This document shows, one piece after another, positions 17,387 through 27,035 of a stretch of 46,140 nt of DNA. How positions within the stretch are numbered: position 1 is the first letter of the stretch; each line of letters begins with the position of its first letter. The translations under genes and the position numbers were made by a program. The notes under the pieces were generated by a model. It made no database searches, was not told the DNA's origin, and saw only the letters and a program-made list of their open reading frames with translations. The DNA lies in assembly GCA_938015355.1 (NCBI GenBank), contig CALLPS010000002.1, forward strand, positions 1-46,140. The letters are read 5' to 3'. Source of the DNA: an uncultured Pleurocapsa sp. GTDB lineage: Bacteria; Cyanobacteriota; Cyanobacteriia; Cyanobacteriales; Xenococcaceae.

Positions 17387-17569
17387 TTAGTCGATCGCAT
17401 CTTTAACGGCATCCTTACCATCTTCAACGGCATGCTGTGCTGATGCTTCAGCTTGCTTTGCTTTTCCTTCCGCTTGGTCTGCCTTGTCTCCAGTAACATT
17501 ACCCATTGCTTCTTGAGCTTTACCTTCAATGTTTTTTGCTGTGGCTTCTACTCTATCTTGAGTACTCAT
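17387..17569 (-). CDS. CsbD-family stress protein
   Basis: A 60-residue hydrophilic, Ala/Lys/Glu-rich protein with the CsbD pattern (RVEATAKNIEGKAQEAMGN, then KADQAEGKAKQAE). In Bacillus csbD is under the general stress sigma factor; in cyanobacteria homologues rise under salt, light and desiccation (family knowledge). It is probably intrinsically disordered. A GGAG-like sequence lies just upstream of the ATG on the minus strand. This gene closes the stress cluster. Confidence 0.92.
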   Translation of the reverse strand: MSTQDRVEATAKNIEGKAQEAMGNVTGDKADQAEGKAKQAEASAQHAVEDGKDAVKDAID

Positions 17570-17820
17570 AATTTATTTCTCCTAAGATTAATTATCCGTT
17601 TCGTTACTAACTATAATAATAAAAAATCTTCTCTGATTTAATCTATCAAAGGTTATAAAAATATTTTTATAGTACTAATGCAATTACACTTATTATTTAT
17701 CTCTCTTTATTTCCTAATATCATTCTCGCGAAGCATAAAACAATAATGACTTTAATCAAATCTCTAATCGCAAATAAAAATCTTGCTTGACATCATAACT
17801 TTTACTACAATTACCAATCA

Positions 17821-19095
17821 TTACTCACCGAAACTTACCCAAGTTTTAATAACTTTTCCTGTGATTTCTTGATTGTACCAAGGAGTATTAGTTGCAGGAG
17901 AGCGCAACTGCTCTCGGTTAGCAGTCCAAATTTGCTGGGGATCAAATAAGACTAAATCGGCAGTTTGCCCAGGAGCGATCGCCAGAGATTTTTGCTGTAG
18001 ACATTGACTAGGACGACTACTAAGAGCTTGCCACAATTCTATTGCCGACCATTCCCCAGTATCCACAAATCTTTGCCATAACAGAGGTAAAGCCAATTCC
18101 AAACCGATTACCCCTGGGGGTGCTAGAGCGAAAGCTACAGTTTTCTCTTCATAGGTGTAGGCTTGATGATCAATGGCGATCGCATCGATCATACCCTGAG
18201 CAACACCATTAATCAAAGCTAGCTGATCTTGTTTATTTCCCAATGGCGGCTCCAGACGAAAATTAGGATCGTAACTAGCGATTGCCTCACTATCCCACAA
18301 CAAGTGCATCCAGGTGGTACTAGCTGTAATCGGCACCCCACGACTTTTGGCATCAGCAATTAGCTCCACGCCTCTTTTGGTTGATACCCGCATAATATGA
18401 ACGGGAGTAGGTATTTCCGCCACAATTTCGATTACCGCGGCGATCATCGCCGCTTCAGAAAAACTAGGATTTCCTGACATACCGTAGCGAATTGAGACTT
18501 CTCCATCCCTAACCACCCCATCTCCCACCAACTCATTTTGCTGCATGGCGATCGCAATTGTTTTCCGCCATGGCTGGACATACTCTAAAATCTGTTTCAA
18601 TGTATTGAGGCTACCCAAATTATGATGACCAACAAAGCCGATTATCCCTGGTGCTAACTCCCCTAGTTCAGTCATTTTCCGCTGCACATCATCATAGGAA
18701 GCACCCCAAAAATTCAATTGGGTTAGGGAATTCTGGTGACTGGAGTTGAGATCATCACTTTTTTGCTTAACGGCAGTTAAAACCTCGATATTATCAATTA
18801 AAGGAACAGTATCGGGTAAAATTCCGATTTGGGTAAACCCGCCCCCTGCCCCAGCTTGAACGAGATCAAATAAAGTTTCTCTGGCTTCGTTGCCTGGTTC
18901 TCCACTATGACTATAGAGATCTACTAGTCCTGTCCCTAAAATTAAGCCCGATTGATTAATAATTGTCGCTTGTATCGGATAATCAGTAATTTGCTCGGCG
19001 ATCGCTTCAATTTTACCGTTAATAATCAAAACATCAGCAATTTGATCGACTTGTTGAGTGGGGTCGATAATTCTTACTTGTTGCAGCAATTCCAT
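17821..19095 (-). CDS. pyrC: Dihydroorotase-like amidohydrolase with altered metal site
   Basis: A protein of about 424 residues (up to 453 if upstream starts are used). The amidohydrolase fold matches class I dihydroorotase: GTGLVDLYSHSGEPG, then PTPVHIMRVST, PPLGNKQDQLALINGVAQGMID, and APPGVIGLELALPLL. The metal-binding HxH is replaced by YSH, and the usual DHAPH is DHQAY, so catalysis may be lost or changed. Cyanobacterial genomes carry this variant as I recall, some alongside a canonical PyrC. Start choice: ATG 19095 (MELLQQVRIIDP) fits homologues; 19131 is an alternative. It is divergent from purA across a very short interval. Confidence 0.8.
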   Translation of the reverse strand: MELLQQVRIIDPTQQVDQIADVLIINGKIEAIAEQITDYPIQATIINQSGLILGTGLVDLYSHSGEPGNEARETLFDLVQAGAGGGFTQIGILPDTVPLIDNIEVLTAVKQKSDDLNSSHQNSLTQLNFWGASYDDVQRKMTELGELAPGIIGFVGHHNLGSLNTLKQILEYVQPWRKTIAIAMQQNELVGDGVVRDGEVSIRYGMSGNPSFSEAAMIAAVIEIVAEIPTPVHIMRVSTKRGVELIADAKSRGVPITASTTWMHLLWDSEAIASYDPNFRLEPPLGNKQDQLALINGVAQGMIDAIAIDHQAYTYEEKTVAFALAPPGVIGLELALPLLWQRFVDTGEWSAIELWQALSSRPSQCLQQKSLAIAPGQTADLVLFDPQQIWTANREQLRSPATNTPWYNQEITGKVIKTWVSFGE

Positions 19096-19175
19096 TTTCT
19101 TAAGAACTTCTTGATTAATAATTGTTGACATTGTGTACTGTAGATCACGATAATAATAGTTTGTGTAAACTTTAG

Positions 19176-20522
<1,347 letters not shown>

Positions 20523-20618
20523 ATGAAACTTCATCTCCAGAAGACAATTTAGTCAGTTATCGTCTCAATTAGTTGAAATTTTTACCATATCAGTTAACTA
20601 CCACATCACATTAAAGCT

Positions 20619-21236
20619 ATGAACATTTCAGTAGAATGTAAACCGAGAATAGAAGGCAGTAAACCCCGTGCATTACGTCGAGAAGGATTAATTCCTGCTG
20701 CTTTATATGGACATGATGGCGCAAATTCAATCTCTCTGACTATTCCTGCTAAGGAAGCTCAGATGTTATTGCGAGACGCAGCCATCAATAATACTTTGAT
20801 CGATCTCAAAGTTCCAGATATTTCTTGGCAAGGAAAAGCTCTAATTAGAGAAGTACAGGCTCATCCTTGGAAAAGAACTCTTAATCATCTGAGTTTCTTC
20901 ACTGTTTCCGCCGATCAAAAAGTGGAGATTGTGGTTCCAGTTATATTAGTAGGTAAAGCTGCGGGAACTAAAGAAGGCGGGATTGTCGAGCAAATTATGA
21001 CAGAGCTAAATATTAGCTGTGCGGCGGATAGTATTCCTGAGTCGATTGAGATTGATGTCAGTAACTTTGAAATTGGCAGTATCTTGCATGTGGGAGAGAT
21101 TGTTGTCCCAGCAGGAGTATCAATTTTAGACGATCTCGAACGTACAGCTATTTCGGTGGTCTTACCTGCTAAACCTGTAGAAACAGAGGATGAAACTACA
21201 GAAGCAGAAGCTACGACGGAAACTACAGCAGAATGA
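20619..21236 (+). CDS. rplY: 50S ribosomal protein L25 (Ctc form)
   Basis: A 205-residue protein of the long Ctc type. The N-terminal L25 domain (about 1-90) binds 5S rRNA and shows KPRALRREGLIPAALYG. The C-terminal TL5 domain (about 95-180) has EGGIVEQIMTELNISC and DVSNFEIGSILHVGEI. A Glu/Thr-rich tail of about 25 residues follows. Ctc proteins are induced by general stress in Bacillus. It lies 97 bp after purA on the same strand and is closed by a strong terminator. Confidence 0.95.
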   Translation: MNISVECKPRIEGSKPRALRREGLIPAALYGHDGANSISLTIPAKEAQMLLRDAAINNTLIDLKVPDISWQGKALIREVQAHPWKRTLNHLSFFTVSADQKVEIVVPVILVGKAAGTKEGGIVEQIMTELNISCAADSIPESIEIDVSNFEIGSILHVGEIVVPAGVSILDDLERTAISVVLPAKPVETEDETTEAEATTETTAE

Positions 21237-21307
21237 TTCATTTTAGTTTTAGCTGCTTAAATATGGAACAGAGCTGGAATTATTAATTTGAAATTACTTT
21301 AATAACC

Positions 21308-21337
21308 ACCAGAGATTAATCAGATCTCTGGTTTTTT
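21308..21337 (+). terminator. Rho-independent terminator
   Basis: A perfect 9-bp stem (ACCAGAGAT/ATCTCTGGT) with a 7-nt loop is followed by six Ts, 71 bp after rplY. Confidence 0.88.
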
Positions 21338-21392
21338 GTTACCTTTTTACTAGAGTTACTTTTAGCTGTAGTACACTTTGGTTGATTCCAAG

Positions 21393-21767
21393 TTATGAAG
21401 AGGAGGGCTGATAGAGAATCAAACGATTCCCTGTCGGATCATAAGCATATATTTCTCTGCCATGGGATGCTTCGACGATTTTTCCTGGGGGGGGATAACC
21501 CATCTCAGAAATCTGAAAAATAGCTTGTTCTAATTGCTCAACTTCCAAGCAGAGGCTCATCGCACTACTGATATTTTCAAACTCAGATTGTTGTTTTACT
21601 TTCGGTTGAAAGATGCCAAGACGAAACTTTTCTAATTGAAATTCTGCATAAATTGAAGGCTGGTAAACAGTCGGTTGCTTTTGAAAAAGCTGGCTATAAA
21701 AATCTACTAGAAGTTGAATTTTATTGGTAGAAATCGTTACAAAAACATCAAAACAATTAGATTTCAT
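21393..21767 (-). CDS. VOC superfamily (glyoxalase/bleomycin-resistance-like) protein
   Basis: A 124-residue protein with the beta-alpha-beta-beta-beta layout of the vicinal oxygen chelate fold: DVFVTISTNKIQLLVDFYSQLF at the start and EIYAYDPTGNRLILYQP at the end, where the Asp-Pro-x-Gly-Asn is typical. Possible metal ligands are sparse (Glu in AEFQLE), so metal dependence is uncertain. The substrate is unknown. It is convergent with rplY, and divergent from the receiver-protein gene. Confidence 0.75.
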   Translation of the reverse strand: MKSNCFDVFVTISTNKIQLLVDFYSQLFQKQPTVYQPSIYAEFQLEKFRLGIFQPKVKQQSEFENISSAMSLCLEVEQLEQAIFQISEMGYPPPGKIVEASHGREIYAYDPTGNRLILYQPSSS

Positions 21768-21899
21768 GGAGTTGACAATTGTGCAATGACTATAGTGACT
21801 TTATGTTTACTATCTGCTATATTAGTTGGCATTTAACTAACCTAGCTATTGGTAAATTTAAATTACGGACTAACTTAGTAATTAAGATAAACTATTATA

Positions 21900-22625
21900 A
21901 TGATCAAGGTCTTGATAGTAGACGACCAAAAAACAGTTCAAGAAATTTTAAAAAGTTATATTGAAGCAGATCCTGGTATGGAATTTGTTGGCTGTGCAAA
22001 TAATGGTCAAGAGGCGATAGACCTCATCCAAGTGCATCAACCCAACGTCGTACTGATGGATATTGAGATGCCCATTATGGACGGCTTGACAGCTACTCAG
22101 ATTATTTCCGAGCAATTTGTCAATACCAGCGTCCTAATTATTAGTGTTCACAACGAAGAGACTTATCTCAACTCTGCTTTACAGGTAGGTGCCAAAGGAT
22201 ATTTGAAAAAGAATACTCCTGAAAAGGAATTGATTAATGCCATTTATTCCGCCTACAAAGGCTATTTTCAACTAGGACCTGGGTTACTAGAGCAATATCT
22301 TCGCAAAGCAACCAAATCTCAATCTAATGCCCAAGAGATCGAGCAATTGAAGTCTGTCTTGCTACAGCAGTCCAAGCTACTCGATAATTTAAATAATACC
22401 AGAAACCAACAATATCGCAGCAGAAGTAACAACGATAGAGTCAAAGGGGGTAAATCAAAGGTTTCCCTAGAAAACAAATACGCCACATTAGAAAAGCAAA
22501 TCTACTATGTTTCCAACCGTATAGATCAGTTAAAAAAAAGAGCTGATTTTAATCAGCAACTTGGCATTGTTGCCATATTGAGCAGTGCTTTTTTGGGGTT
22601 CATTATCCTCATATCTGGCCTCTGA
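21900..22625 (+). CDS. Receiver-domain protein with coiled coil and C-terminal membrane anchor
   Basis: A 241-residue protein. Residues 1-125 are a NarL-type receiver (DD at 8-9, phosphoacceptor Asp54 in LMDIEMP, Lys103 in GYLKKNTP). The expected DNA-binding helix-turn-helix is absent. In its place is a polar linker, a coiled coil (about 180-215) and a hydrophobic segment at the extreme C-terminus (IVAILSSAFLGFIILISGL). It is therefore a tail-anchored response regulator, probably acting by protein contact at a membrane. No kinase is adjacent. Confidence 0.85.
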   Translation: MIKVLIVDDQKTVQEILKSYIEADPGMEFVGCANNGQEAIDLIQVHQPNVVLMDIEMPIMDGLTATQIISEQFVNTSVLIISVHNEETYLNSALQVGAKGYLKKNTPEKELINAIYSAYKGYFQLGPGLLEQYLRKATKSQSNAQEIEQLKSVLLQQSKLLDNLNNTRNQQYRSRSNNDRVKGGKSKVSLENKYATLEKQIYYVSNRIDQLKKRADFNQQLGIVAILSSAFLGFIILISGL

Positions 22626-22930
22626 TATGCAAACCAATGGACTGGGGATAAAACTTGTCACTATTTATCTACTCTCATAATAAAACATTTATTGCAATTG
22701 ATTATTGTCTAACCTGAGACTTAGTTTACTAGACAATACAATCTAGATAATTAGCGAGATTATTAAATCAGCTAAATTAGCTGTCAGGGATTAAGTTTAG
22801 TCTGAGTATCTTACAGTTAGATGTTCATGTTAAATAGTTAAATACAAATTATGTCCCAGAATAGATACATAACTTTACAAATATTGATATCCTATTCCAT
22901 AGAGCACTGCTTTAATAATCGACCATTATC
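22626..22930. other. Gene-free interval
   Basis: About 300 AT-rich bases upstream of the carotenoid oxygenase gene. I see no gene, repeat or clear terminator; it presumably holds that gene's promoter. Confidence 0.4.
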
Positions 22931-24415
22931 ATGACCAACATCATTACCTCAACAGCTAAGAATCAACCATACAAAATTGAAGAATGGAAGAGGGGTTATG
23001 ATTCTCAACCCAATGAATATGAGTATGAGATTACCGAAATTGAGGGAGAGATTCCTCCTGAACTATCAGGTACTTTGTTTCGTAATGGACCAGGCTTATT
23101 AGACATTGCAGGAACAGCAATCCATCATCCTTTTGATGGGGATGGGATGATTAGTGCATTTTCTTTTAAAGATGGCAGAGCATATTATCGTAATCGCTTC
23201 GTTAAGACAGAGGCGTATCTAGAAGAACAATCAGCAGGAGAAATTCTTTATCGAGGAGTATTTGGCACTAAAAAGCCTGGGGGTTTATTCAACAATATTT
23301 TTGATCTCAAATTAAAAAATATTGCCAATACTGGAGTAATTTACTGGGGAGGAAAATTACTCGCTCTGTGGGAAGCAGCCGAGCCTCATCGTTTAGATCC
23401 CCAGACGTTAGAAACCAAAGGGATTGATAATCTCGATGGCATCTTAGAGCCTGGAGATGCTTTTTCCGCCCATCCTTGGATAGATCCTAGTTGCATTTTA
23501 GATGATGGGGCTCCTTGTTTAGTTAACTTTCGGGTTGATCCTGGAATTTCCAGTAAAATTACCCTGTTTGAATTTGCTGTCGATGGTAAATTACTGCGTC
23601 GCCATTCCCATAGTATTCCTGGGTTTTCCTTTATTCATGATTTTATAATTACTCCCCACTATGCCATCTTTTTCCAGAATCCTGTTAATTTTAATCCTTT
23701 ACCCTTTGTGTTCGGGATTCGTGGTGCAGGAGAGTGTGTCCAGTTTCAGCCAGAGAAACCAACCAATGTAATTCTCATTCCGCGAGATCCTAACAATAAA
23801 CAAGTCAAAACCTTTAAGGTAGAATCAGGTTTCGTATTCCATCATGCTAATGCCTTTGAGCAAGGCAATCAAATTTGTATTGATTCCGTTGCCTATCAAA
23901 CTTTGCCCCAGGTGCAACCAAACTCTAATTACAAAGAAGTCGATTTTGAAAGTCTTGATCCTGGACAACTATGGAGATTTACTTTGAATCTTGAAGAAGG
24001 TACCGTAGAGCGCCAAATGTTAGAGAGTCGTTGTTGTGAATTCCCCACTCATAATCCCGATAATGTTGGTCGAGAGTATCGTTACTTGTATATTGGAGTG
24101 GCACCCAACGATACAGGTCGGAATGCGCCGTTACAAGCAATTCTCAAACTAGACTTAGAGACAGGAGAGCGTCAAGTACATTCTTTTGCCCCTAGTGGCT
24201 ATGTCAGCGAACCTATTTTCGTACCTAATCCTAATGCTAATCAAGAAGATGCTGGCTGGATACTAACTTTGGTCTATGACGGCAGCAAACACCGTTCAAC
24301 CTTGGCAATTTTGGATGGTGAAAATTTAGCAGGAGATGCGATCGCTTTGCTGCACCTCAAACATCATGTCCCCTATGGTTTACATGGTAGCTGGTGTGAT
24401 GAAGTATTTATTTGA
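22931..24415 (+). CDS. Carotenoid cleavage oxygenase (RPE65/ACO family)
   Basis: A 494-residue seven-bladed propeller, non-haem iron oxygenase. The N-terminal signature is GTLFRNGPGLLDI with HPFDGDGMI. The four iron-binding His are visible in SAHPW, FIHDFI, FHHANAF and YGLHGSW. The family cleaves carotenoids or apocarotenoids; in cyanobacteria members make retinal from apocarotenals (ACO/Diox1) or cut other double bonds. The length and lack of signal peptide fit the soluble or membrane-associated ACO type. Exact cleavage position cannot be read. Confidence 0.93.
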   Translation: MTNIITSTAKNQPYKIEEWKRGYDSQPNEYEYEITEIEGEIPPELSGTLFRNGPGLLDIAGTAIHHPFDGDGMISAFSFKDGRAYYRNRFVKTEAYLEEQSAGEILYRGVFGTKKPGGLFNNIFDLKLKNIANTGVIYWGGKLLALWEAAEPHRLDPQTLETKGIDNLDGILEPGDAFSAHPWIDPSCILDDGAPCLVNFRVDPGISSKITLFEFAVDGKLLRRHSHSIPGFSFIHDFIITPHYAIFFQNPVNFNPLPFVFGIRGAGECVQFQPEKPTNVILIPRDPNNKQVKTFKVESGFVFHHANAFEQGNQICIDSVAYQTLPQVQPNSNYKEVDFESLDPGQLWRFTLNLEEGTVERQMLESRCCEFPTHNPDNVGREYRYLYIGVAPNDTGRNAPLQAILKLDLETGERQVHSFAPSGYVSEPIFVPNPNANQEDAGWILTLVYDGSKHRSTLAILDGENLAGDAIALLHLKHHVPYGLHGSWCDEVFI

Positions 24416-24552
24416 GAGATGAAGATAAAAGGTAGCAATAATTAATTTAATGTATGTTTTTTATTTGTCATGAAAATTAGAACTCCTTGGCTGCCATATT
24501 TAACTATATTGATTAAAGCCATAAGCTATTAATTATTTAAAAAGTCTAGGAT

Positions 24553-25803
24553 ATGAGTATTTTTGAGAGTTTGGAGTCCGAAGTCCGAAGCTATTGTCGA
24601 TTATTTCCTACGGTTTTTACCAAAGCGGTGGGAGATCAACTGATTGATGAGAATGGACGCTCTTATATAGATTTCTTATCAGGTGCAGGAGCTCTTAACT
24701 ACGGGCATAATAATCCCAAACTGAAACAGAGTCTTCTTGAATACATTGAGTCAGATGCCATCACTCACAGCCTCGATATGTTCACTTCTGCCAAGCAAAA
24801 GTTTCTCCAACGTTTCTCTGAAGTAATCTTAAAGCCCCGAGGACTTGAATATAAGGTTATGTTTACGGGCCCTACGGGAACAAACTCGGCGGAGGCAGCT
24901 TTGAAACTAGCCCGTAAAGTTACAGGTCGCCAAACAGTGATCTGTTTCACCAAAGGCTATCATGGTCATACATTAGGAGCTTTAGCTGTTACACCTAATC
25001 CTGTCTATCAGAAGGCTGCGGGTATTCCCCTTGGTCACCACGTTAGAACTGTAGCTTTTGAGGACGAAAATAGCGCCCAAGATACTAGTCTTGATGACTT
25101 AGAAAAACTGCTCGATGACTTAAGCCAAAATCAAGATAAACCCGCAGCAGTTATTCTGGAAACTGTTCAATCTGAGGGAGGAATTAATGTTGCGAGCATT
25201 CCTTGGCTGAAGCGCCTTGCCCAGATCACTAAAGAGCGAGAAGTTTTGCTAATTGTTGATGATATTAAAGTAGGGTGTGGTCGCACAGGTCCTTTCTTTA
25301 GCTTTGAGCGAGCGGGAATAAAGCCTGACCTAGTTTGTCTGGCAAAATCTTTAAGTGCTTATGGAAACCCCATGGCGCTCGTGCTGATTCGACCAGACTT
25401 AGACTGTTGGAAACCAGGAGAACACAGCGGAACATTTAGAGGCAATAATCTAGCCTTTGTGACGGCTGCTGCTGCTATTGATGAGTACTGGCAGACTGAT
25501 GCTTTTACCCAAGAGATAGCGCATAAAGGGGAGGTGATGAAGAAGCGACTCCAAGAAATGATCTCGCAATATACAGAACTTGGAGGGAAACACCGAGGAT
25601 TAGGTTTGATTCAAGGAATCGCTTGTCAACAATCAGGAGTAGCGAAAAAGGTCAGTAATGAGGCTTTTAAGCGGGGTTTGATCTTTGAACCCATGGGAGT
25701 GAACAAAGAAGTTATTAATCTTCAGTCTACATTAACGATAGATGTTGATACTTTAAACCAGGGACTGGATATTTTGGATAAAAGCATCAGTGCGGCTCTT
25801 TGA
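24553..25803 (+). CDS. EctB-like class III aminotransferase, paralogue 1
   Basis: A 416-residue PLP enzyme beginning FESLESEVRSYCRLFPTVF, the hallmark start of 2,4-diaminobutyrate aminotransferase (EctB). PLP motifs are TGPTGTNSAEAA (105-116), GYHGHTLG, VDDIK (235-239) and the Schiff-base Lys265 in LAKSLSAYG. GTFRGNNLAFVTAA is also EctB-like. The Gln normally following the PLP-binding Asp (DDIQ) is Lys239 here. The stop codon falls at the outer end of an IS remnant, so the C-terminus may be slightly changed. No ectA or ectC is present, so the product is not assumed to feed ectoine. A close paralogue is at 27994-29286. Confidence 0.88.
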   Translation: MSIFESLESEVRSYCRLFPTVFTKAVGDQLIDENGRSYIDFLSGAGALNYGHNNPKLKQSLLEYIESDAITHSLDMFTSAKQKFLQRFSEVILKPRGLEYKVMFTGPTGTNSAEAALKLARKVTGRQTVICFTKGYHGHTLGALAVTPNPVYQKAAGIPLGHHVRTVAFEDENSAQDTSLDDLEKLLDDLSQNQDKPAAVILETVQSEGGINVASIPWLKRLAQITKEREVLLIVDDIKVGCGRTGPFFSFERAGIKPDLVCLAKSLSAYGNPMALVLIRPDLDCWKPGEHSGTFRGNNLAFVTAAAAIDEYWQTDAFTQEIAHKGEVMKKRLQEMISQYTELGGKHRGLGLIQGIACQQSGVAKKVSNEAFKRGLIFEPMGVNKEVINLQSTLTIDVDTLNQGLDILDKSISAAL

Positions 25804-25815
25804 CGCTCCGCCGTC

Positions 25816-26037
25816 CTATAAGGACGGGGATTCCTGGTTCAGCGACCCATCGTAACCTGGCAGGATTGCTCCAACCAAACTAGAGGATTTGTTCCAATCT
25901 TTTTCCTTGGTCGCACGATATATTCTATGTCTTAAGTTTTTTACCTTCTTATAGGATTTAATCCAGTCAATTGTAGACCAGTTAATTCTATCTTCTAGGT
26001 TTTTAGCTCCGATGTCATTAATGACCCTATCTTTCAC
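25816..26037 (-). pseudogene. Group II intron reverse transcriptase, N-terminal fragment
   Basis: About 50 residues match the N-terminal domain of intron-encoded reverse transcriptases (NWSTIDWIKSYKKVKNLRHRIYRATKEKDW). After about residue 52 the frame runs into the IS right end and stops. The catalytic palm (YADD), maturase and endonuclease regions are absent, so this is a remnant. Confidence 0.75.
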
Positions 26038-26639
26038 TATCTTTTGACTCTTACATTAAATTCTTATCGTGATGATTTGCTTAGAAGTTAGCTCGGTTTC
26101 CCTTAGTGATTAACACTATCTACCCACTTATACCTTTTGGCTTTCGTGTTGCCTTTCGGCTGGTAGCATTCGCTTTTTCCAGCATCCTTTATCCTCTGAA
26201 TAATTCCGTCTTGCTTGCGCTCGACCTACTCAACTTTTGAGAACTCATAGGGTTTACCGTGTTTCGCATTTCCGTAGATTTATCTCTTTTAGGTTTCATC
26301 TATTCCCCGACGGGACTTGCGTTCTATCGGTGAAGGCACACTTCTAAATCCTCACCCTACCCGTTTACCATTTTGGTTCAAGCGTACAGCCTATTGCGCT
26401 TGTTATTACCTGACGAGATTTTGTAAATGATTTACTTGCGTTAACCTTGAGAGATTTTCCCTTGCTCCCTTAACCAGTTTTAGGCTACTAGCGTGGGCTA
26501 CTTTAGTGACTTGCATTCCGATGTATTCATTACTTACTAACACCGTAGTCGGAGTCAGGGACTCTTTTACTTGGGAATAACTCGATAGAATGAGTTAGGC
26601 ATTGCTGCTACTACATGAGAAGCGACTTTCACGTCGCAC
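25880..26639 (-). mobile_element. Group II intron, 5' portion only
   Basis: On the minus strand the element begins GTGCGACGTGAAAG, the conserved GUGYG 5' end, directly after the tnpB codons for GYPRF. About 600 nt of structured domain I-like sequence follow, including AAACACGGTAAACCCTATGA, before the RT fragment. No domain V or 3' splice boundary is present; the join to the IS right end removed them. It cannot splice or move. Confidence 0.75.
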
Positions 26640-26939
26640 AAACCGTGGGTATCCCTTTTTACCTGAAATATTCTTCTTGCAATTATCAAAAAAACGATTG
26701 ATTGCACGAAGCACTCTTTCTACCGCTGTTTGACAGGCATGAGAGTTCAATTCCTTAACGAAAGAATATTCGGCTCTCAGAAATGTATTATGTCTGAACA
26801 TTTCAGTTTTACCTATGGCACGATTATCCATCCAAAAGCGAAGCACTTTATTACGAACAAATTGTGTTGTTCTGATTGCCTCTTCTATGGATTGAATCTG
26901 ACTGGCAACTGGTTTAATTCTATATTCGAGAACAAACAT
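26640..26939 (-). pseudogene. tnpB: TnpB N-terminal fragment
   Basis: About 100 residues with the TnpB N-terminal pattern (YRIKPVASQIQSIEEAIRTT, then KELNSHACQTAVERVLRAI, and KKGYPRF). TnpB is the RNA-guided nuclease of IS200/IS605 elements. The frame is interrupted by the group II intron, and the RuvC and zinc-ribbon parts are lost. The track ORF continues 14 codons into intron sequence. Confidence 0.88.
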
Positions 26940-27035
26940 TTTGATACTAGGGAGTTAGGTATCAAAATACATGATACCAGATAAAGCCGTCTTAGAAAGA
27001 CGGGGCTTGTATCCCATTACCTTCGGTCAAACTGA

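Larger units (their letters stand above)
25801..27010 (-). mobile_element. Decayed IS200/IS605-type tnpB element with nested group II intron
   Basis: The right end has the hairpin CCGTCCT-ATA-AGGACGG, and the left end has CCGTCTT-AGAA-AGACGG, both with the GGGGATTCC/GGGGCTT style of cyanobacterial tnpB-only elements. Between them lie the first 100 codons of tnpB, then a group II intron 5' part, then the right end. The C-terminal two thirds of tnpB and the intron 3' part are missing. The element is immobile on its own. It sits exactly between the convergent aminotransferase and DUF4392 genes. No tnpA is present. Confidence 0.75.
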
